A stretch of DNA of 64,000 nucleotides from Chlorobiaceae bacterium (GTDB taxonomy: Bacteria > Bacteroidota > Chlorobiia > Chlorobiales > Chlorobiaceae), in assembly GCA_013334565.1 (NCBI GenBank), contig JAAXXI010000004.1:24796-88795 (forward strand). Direction: 5' to 3'. Under the pieces are notes generated by a model. It ran no database searches. It saw only the letters and a program-made list of their open reading frames with translations, and was not told the DNA's origin. Shown piece by piece: positions 1 to 10,600 of this stretch; the first letter of the stretch is position 1; every line of letters begins with the position of its first letter. A program made the translations under genes and the position numbers.

Positions 1-166
1 TTTTCAGGTTTTCGTTCAGGATGTACGCCTGGCCTATGGAAACGAAGGTCAGCAGGCCGATGGAGACGAACGCCGAAAAGAGGAAGGTCCATGCATGTCC
101 CGGACGCACCGATGGTGCTAGATGCAGCGGACCGATCGACCTGTCGCGTTGTTCGTTCATTTTCAT
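1..166 (-). CDS. Partial MFS-type membrane transporter (N-terminus only; continues off the left edge)
   Basis: Reverse-strand translation from ATG at 166: [55 protein letters not shown]...; hydrophobic first TM; overlaps the stop of the downstream-strand lolD by 4 nt (ATGA). Confidence 0.5.
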   Translation of the reverse strand, partial: MKMNEQRDRSIGPLHLAPSVRPGHAWTFLFSAFVSIGLLTFVSIGQAYILNENLK

Positions 167-864
167 ACCCCCTGTCTGCCGCATTCATCGAGCATGCCGT
201 CCTGCATGTGCAGGCAGCGGTCGGAGAGAGCAGCGTACTCTTCGTTGTGGGTGACGATCACGAAAGATGTCCTGCGTTCCTTGCTGAGGCTCGCCATGAG
301 CTCGTAAAGCATCCCGCTGTTCCTGCTGTCGAGATTCCCGCTCGGTTCATCGGCGAGGACAAGTTTCGGATTGTTCATGAGTGCCCGGGCGATCGCCACA
401 CGCTGCTGCTCGCCGCCGGAAAGTTCGGAAGGGAGGTGGTCGAGCCGTTCGCCGAGCCCGAGCTCGATGAGGAGCTGTTCGGCCCTTTTTTTCGCCGGGG
501 GGAGCTTTCCGGTGGCGATGAATTCCGGCATGGCGACGTTTTCAAGGGCGGTGAAATCGGAAAGGAGATGATGGAACTGGAACACGAACCCGATTTTCCG
601 GTTCCTGAACCGGGCAAGCTCTTTCTGGGAAAGGGTGTATTTTTTGTCCCTGAAGAGCTGGGTGCCTTCGAAGAGGATCTCCCCGCTGTCAGGGCTGTCA
701 AGTGTGCCGAGGAGGTTGAGGAGCGTTGTTTTGCCGCTTCCCGAGGCTCCGATGATGGTGACCATTTCGCCTTCCCCGACAGAAAGGGAAATCCCCCGGA
801 GTATCTGCAGCTTCTGCCTTCCGGGGATGGCATAGGTTTTATCGAGGTTTTTCGCTTCAAGCAT
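163..864 (-). CDS. lolD: ABC transporter ATP-binding protein, lipoprotein-releasing LolD type
   Basis: 233 aa; Walker [10 protein letters not shown], signature [15 protein letters not shown], Walker [13 protein letters not shown]. Confidence 0.85.
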   Translation of the reverse strand: MLEAKNLDKTYAIPGRQKLQILRGISLSVGEGEMVTIIGASGSGKTTLLNLLGTLDSPDSGEILFEGTQLFRDKKYTLSQKELARFRNRKIGFVFQFHHLLSDFTALENVAMPEFIATGKLPPAKKRAEQLLIELGLGERLDHLPSELSGGEQQRVAIARALMNNPKLVLADEPSGNLDSRNSGMLYELMASLSKERRTSFVIVTHNEEYAALSDRCLHMQDGMLDECGRQGV

Positions 865-866
865 GG

Positions 867-2123
867 TTACTGGGGCCGGATCTGGCCTTCACCTTCGATG
901 AGCCATTTATAGGTTGTGAGTTCTCTCAGAGCCATGGGGCCTCTGGCATGCAATTTCTGCGTCGAGATGCCTATTTCGGCCCCGAGCCCGAACTGGGCGC
1001 CATCGGTGAAAGCGGTTGAGGTATTGACGTAAACGACCGCGGCATCGACCTTTTTCATGAAGGTTTCTTTCGCCGCCCTGTCGTTGGCGATGATCGCTTC
1101 GCTGTGTTTCGAGCTGTAGCGGTCTATATGTTCGAGCGCCTCCTCGAGCGAAGGGACGGTTTTAACCGACATTTTCAGCGAGAGGAACTCCGTTCCGTAA
1201 TGTTCCGGTTCCGCCCTGTGCAGCAGTGTTTCGGGATAGTGCCCTTTCAGCGCGGCATAGGCTTCATCGTCGGCATAGAGCACCACCTTTTTGTCCTGCA
1301 GCGGCTCCAGAAGCGCGGAGAGGTCCCCGAGCCTGTCCCTGTGGATGACAAGCGTGTCGAGGGCGTTGCAGACGCTGGGGCGTCGGGTTTTTGCGTTGAA
1401 GACGACTTTCCTGCCGAGCTCAAGGTCCCCGCTCCGGTCGAAATAGGTATGAACGATGCCTGCGCCGGTTTCGATGACGGGCACTTTCGAGTTGTCGCGC
1501 ACGAAATCGATCAGGTTCTGGCTGCCACGGGGAATGATCATGTCGATATAGCCGACCGCGTTCAGCATGATGCCTGCCGCCTCCCGTTCCGCGGGAAGCA
1601 GATAGAGTGTGGCGGGGTTTATCCCGTGGTCTTTCAGGACATTGTGGATGAGCTCGGCGATGGCGATATTCGAGTACATGGCATCGCTGCCGCCTTTCAG
1701 TACCGTGGTGTTCCCTGATTTCAGGCAGAGTGTGAAGACGTCGAACGTCACGTTCGGCCTCGCTTCGTAGATGATGCCGATGACACCGATCGGTACGGTT
1801 ACTTTTCTGAGCTCAAGGCCATTGGGAAGGGTACGCTCTTCGAGGACATGACCGAGAGGCGAAGGGAGCGAAGCCACGTTGCGGATGTCTGCCGCAATCC
1901 CTTCCAGGCGGGCTTCGTTCAGCAGCAGCCTGTCGTACATGGGATTCGAAACGTCCATCCGTTCGAGGTCCTTCCTGTTCGCATCGAGCAGCGCAGCGCT
2001 GTATGCCGGTATTCTTGCGGCAAGGTCGAGAAGGAGGCTGTTGATTGCCGCATCGCTCAGTGTCACGATCTCCCTGCTTGCCTTCCTGACGATTTCAAGC
2101 TGGCGTAATATGGTTTCCTGCAT
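867..2123 (-). CDS. proA: Gamma-glutamyl phosphate reductase
   Basis: 418 aa; [46 protein letters not shown] typical of ProA; next to proB. Confidence 0.95.
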   Translation of the reverse strand: MQETILRQLEIVRKASREIVTLSDAAINSLLLDLAARIPAYSAALLDANRKDLERMDVSNPMYDRLLLNEARLEGIAADIRNVASLPSPLGHVLEERTLPNGLELRKVTVPIGVIGIIYEARPNVTFDVFTLCLKSGNTTVLKGGSDAMYSNIAIAELIHNVLKDHGINPATLYLLPAEREAAGIMLNAVGYIDMIIPRGSQNLIDFVRDNSKVPVIETGAGIVHTYFDRSGDLELGRKVVFNAKTRRPSVCNALDTLVIHRDRLGDLSALLEPLQDKKVVLYADDEAYAALKGHYPETLLHRAEPEHYGTEFLSLKMSVKTVPSLEEALEHIDRYSSKHSEAIIANDRAAKETFMKKVDAAVVYVNTSTAFTDGAQFGLGAEIGISTQKLHARGPMALRELTTYKWLIEGEGQIRPQ

Positions 2124-2138
2124 GGCTTTTATGGATTT

Positions 2139-3227
2139 TCAGGGTGTCAGGTAGAGGTAATCGTAATGGACCAGCGGTTTCTGGTCTTTCTGCCCCATTA
2201 CGGAACGCGTTTTTTCCGAGCCGTACTGCGCCATCCCGTAGCCGAGCACACTTTTCTCCTCTGAATATATTTTAATAATGTCGCCTTTCATGAAGGATCC
2301 TTCAATAGATACCACGCCAACCGGCAGCAGGCTGTTGGCACGAACGTCGGCGACCAGTGCCGTTTCGGCGCCCTTGTTGACGGTGACGGCGCCTTTTTCG
2401 AGACCTTCGCTTGTCGCGATCCATCGCTTCGGGCCGTGGGTGGTTTTCTGGGCGATGAATTTCGTGCCGGTCTTTTCACCCTCGAGCAGCGACAGCAGTA
2501 TTCCCGGTTTGCGGCCGTTGGCGATATGGACCGTTATGCCCAGCCGGGAAAGTTTGTTCGCGATATGGCATTTGGTCAGCATGCCGCCCCTGCCGAATTC
2601 TGATTTTCCGGGGCTGATATACTGATGGAAATGCCTGGTCGAGGGATCGATTTCGCTGATGACGCTCCCGTCATCTCTTGAAAGGTCGAAAAGCCCGTCC
2701 ACATGAGAGAGAATGATATAGCCTTCGACATCCATCATCGATGCGATCAGTCCCGACAGTTCGTCGTTGTCGGTGAACATCAGTTCGGTGACGGAGACCG
2801 CGTCGTTTTCATTGACGACCGGAATTATTTTCTGCTGCAGGAGCGCCGTGAAGCAGGTCTGCATGTTCAGGTAGTGAAGGCGGTCCCTGAAGTCGCTTTT
2901 GGTTACCAGGATTTGCGCCGTGATCAGGCCTTTCTGCGCGAAAAGCTCGTTATAGGTGCTGATGAGCTTGATCTGGCCTGTCGATGCGAGCACCTGTCTT
3001 GCCGCTACAGGCGTGAGGCTGCGGGATGGTTTGACCAGAGACCGTCCCGCACCTACCGCTCCGGATGAAACCAGAATGACCTGGATCCCTTTTTTGTGGA
3101 GCAGGGCAATCTGGGAGGTCAGGCTTTCAAGGATTTCGATATCGAGCTCTCCATTCCTTGATGTGATGACGTTTGTGCCGACCTTGACGACAATTTTTCT
3201 ATAGATGGGTTGCTGTATCTGTTTCAT
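2139..3227 (-). CDS. proB: Glutamate 5-kinase (with PUA domain)
   Basis: 362 aa; VVKVGTNVIT, VSSGAVGAG, VNENDAVSVTELMFTDNDELSGLIA. Confidence 0.95.
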   Translation of the reverse strand: MKQIQQPIYRKIVVKVGTNVITSRNGELDIEILESLTSQIALLHKKGIQVILVSSGAVGAGRSLVKPSRSLTPVAARQVLASTGQIKLISTYNELFAQKGLITAQILVTKSDFRDRLHYLNMQTCFTALLQQKIIPVVNENDAVSVTELMFTDNDELSGLIASMMDVEGYIILSHVDGLFDLSRDDGSVISEIDPSTRHFHQYISPGKSEFGRGGMLTKCHIANKLSRLGITVHIANGRKPGILLSLLEGEKTGTKFIAQKTTHGPKRWIATSEGLEKGAVTVNKGAETALVADVRANSLLPVGVVSIEGSFMKGDIIKIYSEEKSVLGYGMAQYGSEKTRSVMGQKDQKPLVHYDYLYLTP

Positions 3228-3490
3228 TCTTTTTTACCATGTCATCCCGGGATGTTCGCCTTCCAGGGCCAATCACCAGGTTTATCTGCAAGTTCTATCG
3301 ACAAAGATAAAAAATAGCTTCAAACCCGGATATTTTCACTGGGGGTTGGAGAACGTTTTTTTCCGGTTTCCGGCATCGCGGAGTACTTCGTTCTAGCGTG
3401 GAACTGAACAGAGAGGTGTTATGGTGACGAGGCCGGCCGGTCAGGAATTGGATACAGGATCTTTTTCGGACCGGCATCCGCAGCTCTGTA

Positions 3491-3601
3491 TCAGTCTTTC
3501 TGTTTTTTGCGGAGCCGCAATTTCAGGAACAGAAAAATTGATCCGAGAAAGACAAACCAACCTACGAGGAGGTGAATGTCGTCAATACCGATAAAATCCA
3601 T
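3491..3601 (-). CDS. Small single-TM protein (36 aa), candidate smORF
   Basis: Reverse-strand ATG at 3601 to TGA at 3491: MDFIGIDDIHLLVGWFVFLGSIFLFLKLRLRKKQKD; one hydrophobic helix followed by a Lys/Arg-rich tail; below the ORF-track cutoff. Confidence 0.45.
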   Translation of the reverse strand: MDFIGIDDIHLLVGWFVFLGSIFLFLKLRLRKKQKD

Positions 3602-4761
3602 TTGTTTTTTTTTCAGCAGACAAAAGCGCCGGAGGGCGGCAAGGCTTTCTTCCAATAGGCCGTTGCGAGCTTAACTTATCAAATAATTGGCTGATAACAA
3701 ATGTAAATCTTGTTTGAGGGTTTTTTGTTAAGGGCGCTTTATAATAAGCCGGGAACCGGGTTATCCCTTTTCAAATGCAAATCGATCATCCATGATGACG
3801 ATGATGATCAAGCCTGTCATCTTCAGGTACCCTTCGTGATAATCATGAAAAGTCATGAAATATTTTTTTGTTCACTGATCGTATCGATGGGATTTTATCC
3901 TGTCTTTTTTATTTGGATTACATGCGCGCTCAGCGGGAATATTATTGTGAATAATTTTTGTTCCTTCTGTTGGGTTTGTGTTGGTACGTGTGTTGGTGGT
4001 TTGTTGACAGGATGTTGATGATGTGTGGAGTATCTGTTGACAGGTGCCCGGTCGCCGGATGTTGTATTTGTATTTATTGATTTTATTTAAATAACATAAT
4101 CTTGTATTAAGAAAATTGACGTCAGTTTTCTGCCTTCTTCATCTGTAAATCGCTGAACAGTGGCGATTATTACAAGACTTTCCGGCTTGTTGTGAATGAA
4201 TCCTCTATTTTTCAGATGGATTAAAACCATTTTATTCTGCTCAAGTTAATGGATTTGAGATTTTTTTGATGGATTTAAGACGATCGACTTCGGAGTAAAT
4301 TCCAGTAAATAAATTTTCTGCCATCGATTTATTCTTCGCTGTTATCCTCCTGTTTATTTTTTCTCATCTGTATGTTAATACGGTAAAAATCAAAGCTTAG
4401 GTCAGGGTTCAGGTTTGATCCTGATTATTGAAGATCTCCGGTCCGCTTTGATTTCCTGTTGAGCCTTGCGGGGTCGTTTCGTGTTCGGGCGATGTAATCG
4501 ATGTGATTGCCGTGAGGCATTTCAGCAGTTTGGGGAGGTGTGAAAAGAAATGCATATTTCATTGAAAGGCATGTTGTTACCGGGCAGCCGGATGTGCAGT
4601 TGTGATGACCGGCTGCTTTCTGGTGAATACGGAAAATTTTCCGAAATTCACAACCAGTTATTCTGCCTTGAGTTAATGTTATTTGCACGTTTGATGGTGG
4701 CCTGATCAATCGCAGAACAACCACGTTTCGCTTATGTGAACATCTTCTGGATTGCATATCG

Positions 4762-6936
4762 ATGCTGTTGACGAGCCTTTTTGCCATAACCCTGCCGTTG
4801 AAGAATCCGGTCCTGCAGTTTTCACTGATACTGTTCATCATTCTTTTTGTCCCCCTTCTTTTCAACAGGCTGAAAATTCCGAGCCTTGTCAGCCTTATCA
4901 TTGCCGGGGCCATTGTCGGACCGAACGGACTCAACCTCATGCTTCGCGACAGCAGTATCCTGCTGTTCGGTACGGTCGGATTGCTCTATATCATGTTTCT
5001 TGCCGGTCTCGAAATAGACGTCGAGGATTTCCGGAAGAACAGCGTAAAAAGCACGCTGTTCGGTCTCTATACCTTTTTTATCTCCATCACGCTCGGTATC
5101 GCCGTCGGTATCTGCCTGCTGCATTTTCCCCTGCTTTCTTCCATCCTTATCGGCAGCATTTTCGCTTCCCATACCCTTATTCTCTATCCTGTCGTCAGCC
5201 AGCTGGGCATCGCGAAAGACAAGGCGGTGAATATTGCTATCGGCGGCACACTGATTACCGATACGCTCGCGCTTCTCGTGCTTGCGATTGTAGCTGAAAT
5301 ATCGAACGGCGAGATAGGGGGAATGTTCTGGATGAGGCTGGTTATCGGCCTCATGATTTTCAGCGGGATTGTCCTTTTCCTGTTTCCGGTGATCGCACGC
5401 TGGTTTTTCAAGCGTTTCGACGACAATGTGCTGCAATACCTGTTTGTGCTGGCACTTGTTTTTTTCAGCGGTTTTCTTGCCGAAGCTGCGGGGGTCGAAG
5501 CGATTATCGGGGCTTTTCTCGGTGGGCTCAGCCTCAATCGGCTGATCCCGGTCACCTCACCCCTTATGAACAGGATCAGGTTTGTCGGCAATGCCATTTT
5601 CATTCCTTTTTTCCTGATCGGTGTCGGCATGCTTATCGATATCCGGGCTGTTTTCAAGGATTATGAGACCATCCGGGTCGCCCTCGTCATTACGGTTGCC
5701 GCTTCGGTTGCCAAATATTTGTCAGCGTGGATAACCCAGAAGCTGTTCGGGTTCTCCCTGGACCAGCGGCGGCTGATCTTCGGTCTCATCAGTGCGCATG
5801 CGGCTGTTGCCCTCGCCACGGTCCTGATCGGCTACAATATCGTGACCGGGACCAATCCGGACGGTACTCCCCAGAGGCTTCTGAACGAGCAGGTGCTGAA
5901 CGGGACGATCCTGTTCATTCTCCTGACCTGCATCTTCGCGACCTTTACCGGGCAGAAAGGCGCACACAACATCGCTCTTGCCGAATCGGCGGAAGAGGTT
6001 GCGGAAAACCGCAGCGGGATCGAAGAGGAAAGGATCCTCATGCCGCTTGGCGATGCGGACACTGTCGACGAACTGGTGAACCTCAGCGTAACGGTAAAAT
6101 CGCAGAAAAGCCGGAATGGCATCTATGCCGTGCATGTAGCCGATTACGACCTGCCGGACGAGATGGTGAAAAAAACAGGGGGCACTATCCTCGAAAAAGC
6201 CCAAGTGGCAGCTTCTTCAACCGACAACAGCCTGACGCCGATCCTGCGTTACGACAGTGACGTGGTCAACGGTATTGCCGGCGTTGTCAGGGAACGGAAA
6301 ATCACGGTCCTCATCATGGGACTGCACCATAAAAACAGCGTTACGGAAAGTTTTCTCGGCCGTTCATCGGAGGATATCCTGGAGCGGTGCAATGTTACAA
6401 CGATGATTTACAAAGCTGTTCAGCCCCTTTCCACGATCAGGCGTACGATCCTGGTCATTCCGCAGGAAGGGGAGAACGAGCCGGGGTTTTCCCTGTGGAT
6501 GCAGAAAGTCATCAACATAGTCCGCAACACCGGAAGCAGGCTTATCGTCCATGCTTCCAGACAGACCGTCGCGTGCATCAGAAAATCCGACTGCTGGAAG
6601 TTTTTCATTGCCGATTACAGGGTGTTCAGGGATTGGGACGAACTGCCTGCTCTGTCGAAGGAAATCAGAAGCGACGACAACATCATCATCGTCATGAGCC
6701 GGAAGAACCGGCTGTCTTACCATAACAAGATGTCGAAGATTCCTTCGTATCTGAACAGGTATTTTACCGGCAACAGCTTTATCCTTGTCTATCCTGTCCA
6801 GTCAGGAATGCCTGAAGAAACATCCGGAATGTCATCCGATGAGCCGAAGAGGACGGTATTCATCCACTTGCGGGAAATAGGCAGGCAGCTGGGAAATATC
6901 TATCGGCACAAGGAGAAGGAGTCTGTCGGGGAATAG
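4762..6936 (+). CDS. CPA2-type cation:proton antiporter with C-terminal universal-stress-like region
   Basis: 724 aa; about 12 TM N-terminal half with Kef/NapA-like motifs (LASLAGLEIDVEDFRK-type, FFSGFLAEAAGVEAIIGAFLGGL), soluble C-terminal half. Start codon may be internal. Confidence 0.8.
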   Translation: MLLTSLFAITLPLKNPVLQFSLILFIILFVPLLFNRLKIPSLVSLIIAGAIVGPNGLNLMLRDSSILLFGTVGLLYIMFLAGLEIDVEDFRKNSVKSTLFGLYTFFISITLGIAVGICLLHFPLLSSILIGSIFASHTLILYPVVSQLGIAKDKAVNIAIGGTLITDTLALLVLAIVAEISNGEIGGMFWMRLVIGLMIFSGIVLFLFPVIARWFFKRFDDNVLQYLFVLALVFFSGFLAEAAGVEAIIGAFLGGLSLNRLIPVTSPLMNRIRFVGNAIFIPFFLIGVGMLIDIRAVFKDYETIRVALVITVAASVAKYLSAWITQKLFGFSLDQRRLIFGLISAHAAVALATVLIGYNIVTGTNPDGTPQRLLNEQVLNGTILFILLTCIFATFTGQKGAHNIALAESAEEVAENRSGIEEERILMPLGDADTVDELVNLSVTVKSQKSRNGIYAVHVADYDLPDEMVKKTGGTILEKAQVAASSTDNSLTPILRYDSDVVNGIAGVVRERKITVLIMGLHHKNSVTESFLGRSSEDILERCNVTTMIYKAVQPLSTIRRTILVIPQEGENEPGFSLWMQKVINIVRNTGSRLIVHASRQTVACIRKSDCWKFFIADYRVFRDWDELPALSKEIRSDDNIIIVMSRKNRLSYHNKMSKIPSYLNRYFTGNSFILVYPVQSGMPEETSGMSSDEPKRTVFIHLREIGRQLGNIYRHKEKESVGE

Positions 6937-6954
6937 GGGAGGGATCCTGCACCT

Positions 6955-7443
6955 TCAGTTTTTATACTTGGACGGTTCGCCGGAGGAATGTCCGCTGCAT
7001 TTTCCGAAAAGCTGAAGGGTGAAGCTCTCGGGTTCGAACCCATTTTTACTGCAAAGATTTTCGAGTATATCCGAAAGTGACCGGTCGGATATTTCCAGCA
7101 CCTTTCCGCAGTCGTTGCAAACCATGTGCAGGTGATTTTCAACACCGTAGGCTTTTTCGTAATGGGTGTGCTTGTGGCCGAGATCGGTCCTCGATACCAG
7201 ATGGAATTTCAGGAGCAGGTCGAGGGTGTGGTAGACGGTCGCTCGCGAAATGCCGACACCCCGGTTTTTCAGTTTAACGAACAGTTCATCGGCATCGAGG
7301 TGGGTATCGGAGCGGTAGATTTCCTGCAAGACGGCAATCCGTTCCGATGTGCATCGGAGACCATGCTCTTTCATACCGGTTCTGAACTGGGTCTCAGCCA
7401 ACCTGGTTATCTTTGCGGGTTTTTCTTTTTTTCCCATGTTCAT
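6955..7443 (-). CDS. Fur-family transcriptional regulator
   Basis: 162 aa; LRCTSERIAVLQEI, GVGISRATVYHTLDLL, HLHMVCNDCGKVLEI; convergent with the antiporter gene. Confidence 0.85.
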   Translation of the reverse strand: MNMGKKEKPAKITRLAETQFRTGMKEHGLRCTSERIAVLQEIYRSDTHLDADELFVKLKNRGVGISRATVYHTLDLLLKFHLVSRTDLGHKHTHYEKAYGVENHLHMVCNDCGKVLEISDRSLSDILENLCSKNGFEPESFTLQLFGKCSGHSSGEPSKYKN

Positions 7444-7646
7444 CGGTCTCTACGGTTTGCTTTCTCAGGATCGGTTGCTGAGGAAACCATCGCAGGAACA
7501 TCTCCGATCTTATCCTGAACGGAGCATTCGCTCCATGTGATGATTACGGTATTTCTGAATGAAGTTACAAATTCACCATAACCCCTGCAATGCCGGTCCG
7601 GATTCAGCATTGCAGGAATAATTGCGGAGAATTGATGGATGGCGGT

Positions 7647-10600
7647 TTATTTTTTTCCGGTAAGCGATGTGATCATGTCGAGGAGCTCATTTTTCTTGAC
7701 AGGTTTTGTAAGGTACCCGCTGAATCCGGCATAAAAAGCTTTTTCCCTGTCATCGGGTGATGCGAATGCTGTCTGAGCGATGACGGGAAGATCGGGACGG
7801 ATCTCCCTGATCAGCTGGTGGGCGTCATAACCATTCATGACGGGCATCTTCAGGTCCATAAGGACGATGTCCGTTTCAGGGTGCTGCCGGACCAGTTCAA
7901 CTGCTTCCCTGCCGTTTGTTGCGATATGGAGGGTGAACTGTTCACTTTTCAGGGCTTTTTTCAGCAGCAGGGCGCTTACGTCGTCGTCTTCGGCAATGAC
8001 GATGTTCAGTACGGACATATCCGGATTTTCGGGGATTACCGGTTCAGCAGGCACGGATTTATGGACCGGTGTCCATGGAAGGGTGAAAAAGAACCTGCTT
8101 CCCCCGCTCAGGCCGGGTTCCACATGGATGATCCCGCCCAGCAGCTCGATGTAGGCTTTCGTGATGCTCAGACCGAGTCCGGCCCCATCATGAAGCCTTG
8201 AAAGCGAGGTGTCCACCTGGCTGAACCGTTCGAAAATTTTCTCTTTCATTTCCGGTGGAACACCGACGCCGGTGTCGGTGACATAAAATTCAAGGATCGC
8301 ATCCTTTTTTTCATAGCCGAAGTCGATATGCCCTTCGCTGGTGAATTTAAGGGCATTCTGAAGCAGGTTGGAAAGGATCATCCGAAGTTTGCCGCCATCG
8401 GTCACCATGTTGCATTCGTTCTCGGAAAGGCCGGGCTTCCAATTCAGTTCCAGTCCCTTGTTTTGCGCTTCGTCCCTGTATTCGCCGTAGATTTCTCTGA
8501 GAATGCTGTTGAGGGGTGTTTCGGAAAGTTCGATGATCGATTCCCTTGCATCGATCCGCGAAATTTCCATGATGTCGGTTATAAGCTTCATCATCCGTTC
8601 GCCGCTCTGCTGGATAAGCTCGATGTACTCCTGCTGTTCTTCACCGGACAACTGCGGTTCCCTGAGCAGTTCCGAGAAACCGAGGATACCGTTCATAGGC
8701 GTCCGGATTTCATGGCTGATGTTGTTCAGGAAGGCTGACTTCAGCCGGTCACTCTCTTCAGCCTTTTCTTTTGCGGATATCAGTTCATTCAGGAGCTTTT
8801 TGTTATCCGTGATATCTTCCTTGACAGCCACGAAATTGGTTATTTCGCCCTTCTCGTTCCTGATGGGGGCGATGGAGGCATCTTCCCAGAAAAGCTCGCC
8901 GTTTTTCTTCCGGTTATGGAATTCGCCGTGCCATACCCTGCCGGAAAGAATGGTGTTCCAGAGATGTTCGTATACTTCCTTCGGCATGAGGCCGGACTGG
9001 AGCACGCGGGGGTTCTGTCCCTTCACTTCTTCGAGCGTGTATCCGGTATGTTTCGTGAACGAGGGGTTCACGTACTCGATATTGCCGTCAATATCGGTGA
9101 TGACCACGATTGCAGGGCTCTGTTCTATGGCGATACTGAGCTTCTTCAGCTCTTTTTCCACCTGGTTGCGATCTGTAATGTCATGCAGGATCAGGTATAC
9201 GAGCCACTGGTCGTTGGTCTGGATTTTCTGCCCGTACATCTCGATATCGACGATCGCTCCGTCGGCTTTCCGATGCTTGACGACGAAAGTCCGTGTGCTG
9301 TTAGATTTCCATCCTTCGAGGCGTTTCCTGGAATTTTCCGGCGTATCGGTATTTATTTCTATGACGCTCATCCGGACCAGCTGCTCCCTGCTCCAACCGT
9401 AAAACCTTGCAGCGGCATTGTTCGCATCGATGATATTTCCTGTTTCCGGATCGAGGATAAGCATTGCGGCAGAATGCTGCTCGAAGAAATTCCTGAACCG
9501 TTCTTCGCTTTCTCTCAACGACTGTTCAGCTTTTTTACGCTGCGATACATCCCTTCCGGTCACGACCGAACCGGTAATCGAACCGTTTTTATCATATATG
9601 GGGGCGAAATTGTAACTGCCGGTCCATTGTTCTCCGGTATCCTTGCGCCGCAATCCGTATTCGGCCGCTATTCCATGTTCCCCGCGCAACGCCCGCGCCA
9701 CCGCCCACTGATCGAGGGATGCAAGGGAGCCGTCGGCCATGAACACATCGAGGATTTCCGGGTAGTCTGAAAGTTTTTTCAGGCACTCCCTTTTGTTCCT
9801 GAACCTGTGGAACGAAGCGAAAGCCTGATTGAACTCGATGAAGCGGCCTTCCTTGTCGGAAATGAAAACGGCATCGCTCATGCTTTCAAGTGCAGCTTCG
9901 AGCATGGTTTTGTTTTCGATGAGCTCTCTTTCGGCTTTTTTCCTGTCGGTCACATCGTTGACGATGCAGTAGTATACTTTTTTGTCTGCGATCGTGGAGA
10001 GGTTGCAGAATACCTCGACGTCCTTGAAGGAGCCGTCGGCTTTTTTATGAACGGCGGAAAACTGTTTCCTGCTGAGCCGGCTTGCCGCTTCCTTATTTTT
10101 ATCAAGGGTTTCCGGTGAATTTGCGGAGAGCTGTCCGATCTTCATCTGGCAAATATCTGCGGATGGCCAGCCGTAAAAAGAGGTGGCGGCCCTGTTTGCA
10201 TCGATTATCCTGTCGGTTTCCGCATCGATGATGAGCATGGCGGAGGAGTGCTCTTCAAAGAGGTTCCTGAAGCGCTTTTCGTTTTCCTTCAGCTTGTTTT
10301 CCGCTTCTTTCAGGCAGGTGATATCGATGACGACCCCGATATACTGAATAACCTTGTCTTTGCTATTCCTGATGGGGATGCCTTGTGTCATCAGCCAGTG
10401 GTCGGAACCGTCTGGATGGCGTACTCGCCACTGCAACTGGAAAGGATGGCCTTTTTTAACAGCCGCGGCCACTCTGTTTTCGGTTATTTCCCGGTCCTCT
10501 TCGATAATGGCCTGTTTCCAGCTTTCATAGGACGGCGTACAGGAATATTTCTCGATGCCGTAAAGATCCCAAATCTCATCGCTCCATTTGTTTTGGTTGC

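Noticed and set aside
91-912. 273-aa plus-strand ORF
   Set aside because: Antisense to lolD, which has all ABC ATPase motifs.
3710-4018. 102-aa ORF in the AT-rich intergenic region
   Set aside because: Cys/Val-rich low-complexity product with no good start context or domain; likely spurious.
4425-4940. 171-aa minus-strand ORF overlapping the antiporter start
   Set aside because: Basic composition without domain signal; overlaps a well-supported plus-strand gene.
7584-7616. Hairpin CCTGCAATGC...GCATTGCAGG after the hybrid kinase gene
   Set aside because: A good 10-bp stem but a 13-nt loop and no T-tract; kept out of the terminator list because function is unsupported.
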